Positions 6,967-10,824 of a stretch of 10,824 bases of DNA are shown piece after piece. The position numbers and the translations under genes were made by a program. Positions within the stretch are counted from its first letter, which is position 1. Every line of letters begins with the position of its first letter. The DNA is taken from positions 1 to 10,824 of the forward strand of contig JABZHP010000041.1 of assembly GCA_015258785.1 (NCBI GenBank). Direction: 5' to 3'. The notes beneath the pieces were generated by a model that was not told the DNA's origin, made no database searches, and saw only the letters and a program-made list of their open reading frames with translations. Source of the DNA: Atopobium sp. (GTDB taxonomy: Bacteria; Actinomycetota; Coriobacteriia; Coriobacteriales; Atopobiaceae).

Positions 6967-8274
6967 ATGCCATTGCAATTTAACAGACTCGGTATCACAC
7001 CAATTGTTGTTTTTAACTTTATTATCTGGCTTTTCTTTACACTCGCGTACTTCTATCAGATTGTGTATATCCTTCGCGTCTTAGTTAAGGGTGAGGTAAA
7101 GCTTCCAAAGGCAAAAAAGCAGCACCGCTACGCTTTCTTTATTGCTGCTCACAATGAAGAGCCAGTTATTGGCAATCTTGTCAGGTCTATTCTTTCTCAG
7201 GATTATCCTCGAGAGCTGATGGATGTCTTTGTTGTTGCAGATGCTTGTACTGATAAAACAGCTGAAGAGGCAAGAAAAGCTGGAGCAATTACTTGGGAGA
7301 GAAATGACCTTGCTCGTAAAGGTAAGAGCTGGGTTATGGATTACGGTTTTGACCGTATTCTTAATGAGTACGGTGACAAATATGAGGCTTTCATTATTAT
7401 GGACGCCGATAACCTGGTTTCTCCAAGCTACTTGAAGATTATGAATCAGGCTTTTGACGCAGGATATCTTGTCTGCACCAGTTACAGAAACTCAAAGAAT
7501 TTTGATTCTAGCTGGGTAAGTTCTGCCTATGCTACCTGGTTTATGCGTGAGGCAAAGTTCTTGAATAACGCCCGTATGATGATGGGCACTAGCTGCGCTG
7601 TTTCTGGTTCCGGCTGGATGGTTTCTTCTCGCATTATTAAAGGTATGCATGGATGGGATTTCCATACCCTCACCGAGGATATTCAGTTCTCTACCTTCTG
7701 CAGCGCTCATAACATCCAAATCGGTTATGCGCCTGCAGAGTTCTTTGATGAGCAACCTTTAACTTTCAAGGCGTCATGGACACAGCGCATGCGTTGGACA
7801 AAAGGCTTCTACCAGGTGTTCTTCTCGTATGGCTTTGATCTACTTAAAGGTATTTTTAAGGGTCAATTTGCTTCATACGATATGCTGATGACCATTGCTC
7901 CAGGTATGATTTTGACGCTGCTTTCAGCCTTTATTAATGGCACCTACCTGCTGGTTGGTTATTTGAGTCACGGCTTCGTTGCTACTGACGCAGAGATTGC
8001 TATGAGCGTGGGATCTTTGGTCATGACGGTTTTCTCGATGTATGCGGTCTTCTTTATTTTGGCGCTTATTACCACTATCTCGGAGTACAAGCATTTCCAC
8101 GTAAAGAAGAAGTGGCGTATTTTTACCAATCTCTTTACGTTCCCTATTTTTATGATGACGTATATCCCTATTACCGTTGCGGCTTTGTTCAAAAAGGTTG
8201 AGTGGGTTCCTACTAAACATGACATTGCTGTTAACTTTGAGGATGTTATTGCTTCAAGTGGGAGTTCAAATTAA
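6967..8274 (+). CDS. Membrane family 2 glycosyltransferase (processive-type)
   Basis: This is a GT-A fold glycosyltransferase likely to build or extend a cell-surface glycan at the cytoplasmic face of the membrane. The 435-aa product has a membrane segment at about 12-40, a catalytic domain at about 52-300, and three further membrane segments at about 305-332, 345-371 and 388-408. The family 2 residues are visible: D92/D96 in VVADACTD, the metal-binding MDAD with D146 and D148, TED with the likely catalytic base D238, and QRMRW at 273-277, the Q-x-x-R-W signature of processive enzymes such as poly-N-acetylglucosamine, hyaluronan and cellulose synthases. The sugar and polymer cannot be read from sequence. 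AGGG about 8 nt before ATG supports the start. It stands alone, with no pgaB-, deacetylase- or export-like partner in the window. Confidence 0.88.
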   Translation: MPLQFNRLGITPIVVFNFIIWLFFTLAYFYQIVYILRVLVKGEVKLPKAKKQHRYAFFIAAHNEEPVIGNLVRSILSQDYPRELMDVFVVADACTDKTAEEARKAGAITWERNDLARKGKSWVMDYGFDRILNEYGDKYEAFIIMDADNLVSPSYLKIMNQAFDAGYLVCTSYRNSKNFDSSWVSSAYATWFMREAKFLNNARMMMGTSCAVSGSGWMVSSRIIKGMHGWDFHTLTEDIQFSTFCSAHNIQIGYAPAEFFDEQPLTFKASWTQRMRWTKGFYQVFFSYGFDLLKGIFKGQFASYDMLMTIAPGMILTLLSAFINGTYLLVGYLSHGFVATDAEIAMSVGSLVMTVFSMYAVFFILALITTISEYKHFHVKKKWRIFTNLFTFPIFMMTYIPITVAALFKKVEWVPTKHDIAVNFEDVIASSGSSN

Positions 8275-8291
8275 ATAATTAACTCCACTGG

Positions 8292-8300
8292 TGGTACAAT
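8292..8300 (+). promoter_or_regulatory. Candidate extended -10 promoter for guaB
   Basis: TGGTACAAT gives an extended -10 (TG, one base, then TACAAT at 8295-8300, five of six consensus bases). The -35 region at 16-18 bp spacing is AT-rich but not consensus, which an extended -10 tolerates. Transcription would start near 8307, leaving a leader of about 43 nt. I see no purine riboswitch in it, as it is too short. Confidence 0.5.
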
Positions 8301-8331
8301 GCCAAAACACGTTGAGCATGACCGGTAGGTC

Positions 8332-8338
8332 AGGAGGG
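8332..8338 (+). promoter_or_regulatory. Strong guaB ribosome binding site
   Basis: AGGAGGG is a near-perfect anti-16S match, 11 nt before ATG 8350 and the strongest ribosome site in the window. It fixes the guaB start and suggests high expression. Confidence 0.85.
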
Positions 8339-8349
8339 AGCCAAAAACA

Positions 8350-9873
8350 ATGGCAAAGTTCTTCGAAGGCGAATCACACACATTTTCTGAGTATCTTTTG
8401 GTTCCTGGCTATTCATCAGCTGAGAACATCCCCGCAAATGTTTCTTTGAAGACTCCTCTGGTAAAGTTTAAGCGTGGCGAGAAAAGCGCTATTGAGCTCA
8501 ATATTCCTATGGTATCTGCAGTAATGCAGTCAGTTTCTGGTCCTCGTCTGGCAATTGCCTTGGCCCAGCAGGGCGGCATTGCCTTTATTTATGGCTCTCA
8601 GTCCGCTGAAGATGAGGCTCAGATGGTTCGCGAGGTTAAGAGTTACAAAGCTGGTTTTGTTGTCTCCGACTCTACGCTCACTCCAGAGATGACCCTTGGT
8701 GACGTGCTTGATCTTAAAGAGAAGACTGGTCACTCCACCATGCCTGTTACAGATGACGGCACTTCTCGCGGTAAGCTCGTGGGCATTGTTACCTCTCGTG
8801 ACTATCGCCCTTCTCGCGATGATCGCTCTAAGCTGGTATCTGAGTTTATGACTCCAGCTGATAAGCTTATTACCGCAGCTGAGGATACCTCCCTCAAAGT
8901 GGCAAATGATCTTATCTGGGACAATAAGCTCAACACCCTTCCTATTGTCGATAAGAACGGTCACCTGGTCAGCCTTGTATTCCGCAAGGATTATGATTCC
9001 CACAAGTCTGCTCCAGATGAGCTTCTTGATGACTCTAAGCGCTACATGGTTGGCGCTGGTATTAATACTCGTGACTATGAAACCCGCGTTCCTCTGCTTG
9101 TTGATGCAGGCGCTGATGTTTTGTGCATTGACTCTTCTGAGGGCTATTCCGAGTGGCAGAAGCGTACGCTTGAGTGGGTTCGTGCAACTTACGGCGATTC
9201 CGTGAAGATTGGCGCAGGTAACGTTGTAGATGCTGAGGGCTTCCGCTTCTTAGCAGAGGCTGGTGCTGATTTTATCAAGATTGGTATCGGCGGCGGTTCT
9301 ATCTGCATCACTCGTGAGCAGAAGGGCATTGGTCGTGGTCAGGCAACCTCTGTCATTGATGTTGCTCGCGCTCGTGATGAGTACTTTGAGGAGACTGGCA
9401 TCTATATTCCAATTTGTTCTGATGGTGGAATTGTCTACGACTACCACATGACACTTGCCCTTGCTATGGGCTCCGACTTTATGATGCTTGGTCGTTATTT
9501 TGCTCGCTTTGATGAGAGTCCTTCTGACCGCGTTATTGTTAACGGCTCTTACATGAAGGAGTACTGGGGTGAGGGTTCTGCTCGCGCTCGCAACTGGCAG
9601 CGCTATGACCTTGGAGGTAACAAGCGTGGCCTCTCCTTTGTTGAGGGCGTTGACTCCTATGTTCCATATGCAGGCCCTCTAAAGGATGGTGTTGAGGCAT
9701 CGCTTCTTAAGGTCAAGTCCACCATGTGTAATTGCGGTGCACTTGATATTCCTGAGCTCCGCGATAAGGCAAAGATTACACTTGTCTCTTCAACTTCAAT
9801 TGTTGAGGGTGGTGCTCACGACGTCTTGCTGAAAGATTCAAACCAGCAGGTCAGTTACAATTTCCGTTCATAA
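8350..9873 (+). CDS. guaB: IMP dehydrogenase, divergent protist-like type
   Basis: The enzyme oxidises IMP to XMP with NAD+, the committed step of guanine nucleotide synthesis. The 507-aa protein has a TIM-barrel catalytic domain interrupted by two CBS domains at about 110-220. Visible residues are D261 (nicotinamide contact in IDSSEG), catalytic C319 in GGGSICITREQKG, SDGGI at 357-361, MLGRYFA at 379-385, and the flap RNWQRYD with Arg418-Tyr419. Common bacterial GuaB has GPGSICTTR followed by a GVGxPQ block; here it is GGGSICITR and GIGRGQAT. From memory the whole protein resembles Tritrichomonas foetus IMP dehydrogenase far more than Escherichia coli GuaB. The similarity runs from the N-terminus (MAKFF...HTFSEYLLVPG) to the C-terminal EGGAHDV, with Cys319 and Arg418-Tyr419 at the same numbers. 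All catalytic residues are intact. Codon use looks like that of its neighbours. Confidence 0.95.
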   Translation: MAKFFEGESHTFSEYLLVPGYSSAENIPANVSLKTPLVKFKRGEKSAIELNIPMVSAVMQSVSGPRLAIALAQQGGIAFIYGSQSAEDEAQMVREVKSYKAGFVVSDSTLTPEMTLGDVLDLKEKTGHSTMPVTDDGTSRGKLVGIVTSRDYRPSRDDRSKLVSEFMTPADKLITAAEDTSLKVANDLIWDNKLNTLPIVDKNGHLVSLVFRKDYDSHKSAPDELLDDSKRYMVGAGINTRDYETRVPLLVDAGADVLCIDSSEGYSEWQKRTLEWVRATYGDSVKIGAGNVVDAEGFRFLAEAGADFIKIGIGGGSICITREQKGIGRGQATSVIDVARARDEYFEETGIYIPICSDGGIVYDYHMTLALAMGSDFMMLGRYFARFDESPSDRVIVNGSYMKEYWGEGSARARNWQRYDLGGNKRGLSFVEGVDSYVPYAGPLKDGVEASLLKVKSTMCNCGALDIPELRDKAKITLVSSTSIVEGGAHDVLLKDSNQQVSYNFRS

Positions 9874-9896
9874 ACCACAGGTTGTATGGACTACTG

Positions 9897-9925
9897 GCGT
9901 CACCAAGTATTTTGCTTGGTGACGC
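9897..9925. terminator. Strong hairpin between guaB and leuS, possible U-less terminator
   Basis: GCGTCACCAAG (9897-9907) and CTTGGTGACGC (9915-9925) form a perfect 11-bp stem with a 7-nt loop, starting 24 nt after the guaB stop. On the plus strand it is followed by ATCGCTATAAG, not a U-run. It could end or stabilise guaB mRNA, or damp read-through into leuS. The 75-bp gap is too small for a T-box, and I see no clear leuS promoter in it. The structure is certain and the function is inferred. Confidence 0.6.
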
Positions 9926-9948
9926 ATCGCTATAAGAAAGGGGAACTC

Positions 9949-10824
9949 GTGGAAAACGAGGAAGTACAGAACGTATCCGATACAGGTGATTTTCCTGCCT
10001 ACGACGCTGAAGCTATTGAAACTAAGTGGCAGCGTGTCTGGGAAGAGCAGAATCTTTACAAGACAGAAGAAGACAGCTCAAGGCCTAAAAAATACGTTCT
10101 AGAGATGTTCCCTTATCCTTCGGGCGATCTTCACATGGGTCACGCTCGTAACTACACCATTGGTGATGCCATGGCTCGTCAGGCTCGTATGCGTGGCTTT
10201 GACGTTCTACATCCAATGGGCTTTGATGCTTTTGGTCTTCCTGCAGAAAACGCTGCTATTAAGCACAATACCCAGCCTTCTGTGTGGACTCATAAGAATA
10301 TTGACCAGGCCGTAAAGACCATGTTCCGCATGGGTTTTGCCTACGACAAAGACCGCATGTTTAACACGTGTGACTCTGAGTATTACCAGTGGGGTCAGTG
10401 GATCTTTCTTAAGATGCTTGAGAAGGGTTTGGTATATCGCGCAACAAGCCCTGTTAACTGGTGTCCTAACGATAAAACTGTTCTTGCAAACGAGCAGGTA
10501 GTTAATGGTAAATGCTGGCGCTGTGGCGCAGTTCCAGAGAAGCGTGAGCTTTCTCAGTGGTACCTTCGTATTACCGATTACGCTCAGGAGCTTCTTGATG
10601 ACCTTGACCAGCTTGAGGGCTGGCCAGAGCGTGTTCGTGCCATGCAGGCAAACTGGATTGGACGCTCCGAGGGTGCAGAGATTGACTTCATCCTGGCAGA
10701 CACTGATGGCGTCACGCCAACTGATACCAAAATGACCGTCTTCACTACGCGTGCAGATACCATCTATGGCTGCACCTTCATGCTTCTTCCACCAGAGTCC
10801 AAGCTTGCTGCTGAGCTGGTAGGG
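9949..10824 (+). CDS. leuS: Leucyl-tRNA synthetase (partial, 3' end beyond window)
   Basis: This class Ia synthetase charges tRNA-Leu. The frame is open from GTG 9949 through the window edge (292 codons). The first in-frame ATG is codon 53, inside the conserved EMFPYPSG block, so GTG is the start, supported by AAAGGGG (9937-9943) 5 nt upstream. Visible motifs are YDAEAIETKWQ near the N-terminus, HMGH at 62-65 (the HIGH motif, in FPYPSGDLHMGHARNY), HPMGFDAFGLPAENAA at 88-103, and the NWCPNDKTVLANEQV block with a CWRCG pair (Cys 172, 189, 192), typical of bacterial LeuS. The editing domain begins at about 225 (NWIGRSEGAEIDF, then TTRADTIYG). KMSKS and the anticodon domain lie outside. No T-box precedes it, unlike ileS. 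Confidence 0.97.
   Translation, partial: MENEEVQNVSDTGDFPAYDAEAIETKWQRVWEEQNLYKTEEDSSRPKKYVLEMFPYPSGDLHMGHARNYTIGDAMARQARMRGFDVLHPMGFDAFGLPAENAAIKHNTQPSVWTHKNIDQAVKTMFRMGFAYDKDRMFNTCDSEYYQWGQWIFLKMLEKGLVYRATSPVNWCPNDKTVLANEQVVNGKCWRCGAVPEKRELSQWYLRITDYAQELLDDLDQLEGWPERVRAMQANWIGRSEGAEIDFILADTDGVTPTDTKMTVFTTRADTIYGCTFMLLPPESKLAAELVG

Noticed and set aside
9874..9948. Possible T-box or leucine attenuator before leuS
   Set aside because: The gap is only 75 bp, lacks a TGGN antiterminator bulge and has no leucine-codon-rich leader peptide. Only the hairpin at 9897-9925 is present.

Overview
The window reads as a low-to-moderate-GC, Gram-positive-type bacterial chromosome segment. It is densely packed with housekeeping genes and shows no mobile element, CRISPR array, tRNA or rRNA. 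A T-box leader in front of ileS, a two-membrane-span FtsH and the general protein style suggest an actinobacterial member of the Coriobacteriia, perhaps an Atopobium/Lancefieldella relative. That placement is my impression from remembered protein resemblance, not something the sequence proves.

Layout. (1) Positions 1-131 hold a perfect 20-bp inverted repeat downstream of ftsH. (2) ftsH (membrane AAA+ zinc protease) lies on the minus strand, 132-2066. (3) An AT-rich divergent intergenic region (2067-2257) is followed by a full isoleucine T-box leader (about 2258-2516). (4) On the plus strand ileS, lspA and rluD form a tight cluster with abutting or overlapping ends (2533-6859). (5) After a 107-bp gap comes a family 2 membrane glycosyltransferase (6967-8274). 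(6) guaB (8350-9873) encodes an unusual IMP dehydrogenase with a strong Shine-Dalgarno and its own likely extended -10 promoter. (7) A strong hairpin separates guaB from leuS, which begins with GTG at 9949 and runs off the right edge.

How the genes work together. Two aminoacyl-tRNA synthetases for branched-chain amino acids (ileS, leuS) flank the plus-strand block. The ileS leader should sense uncharged tRNA-Ile through an AUC specifier codon, so ileS and probably the coupled lspA and rluD should rise when isoleucine runs short. LspA matures lipoproteins at the membrane, RluD modifies 23S rRNA, and GuaB commits IMP to guanine nucleotides.

The points most worth a second look are: the IMP dehydrogenase, which closely resembles the divergent Tritrichomonas foetus enzyme down to identical numbering of Cys319 and Arg418-Tyr419; the T-box leader, whose 3' end looks like a transcriptional terminator; and two strong perfect hairpins (49-94 and 9897-9925) that lack a U-tract. 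I found no convincing wholly new biological system here.
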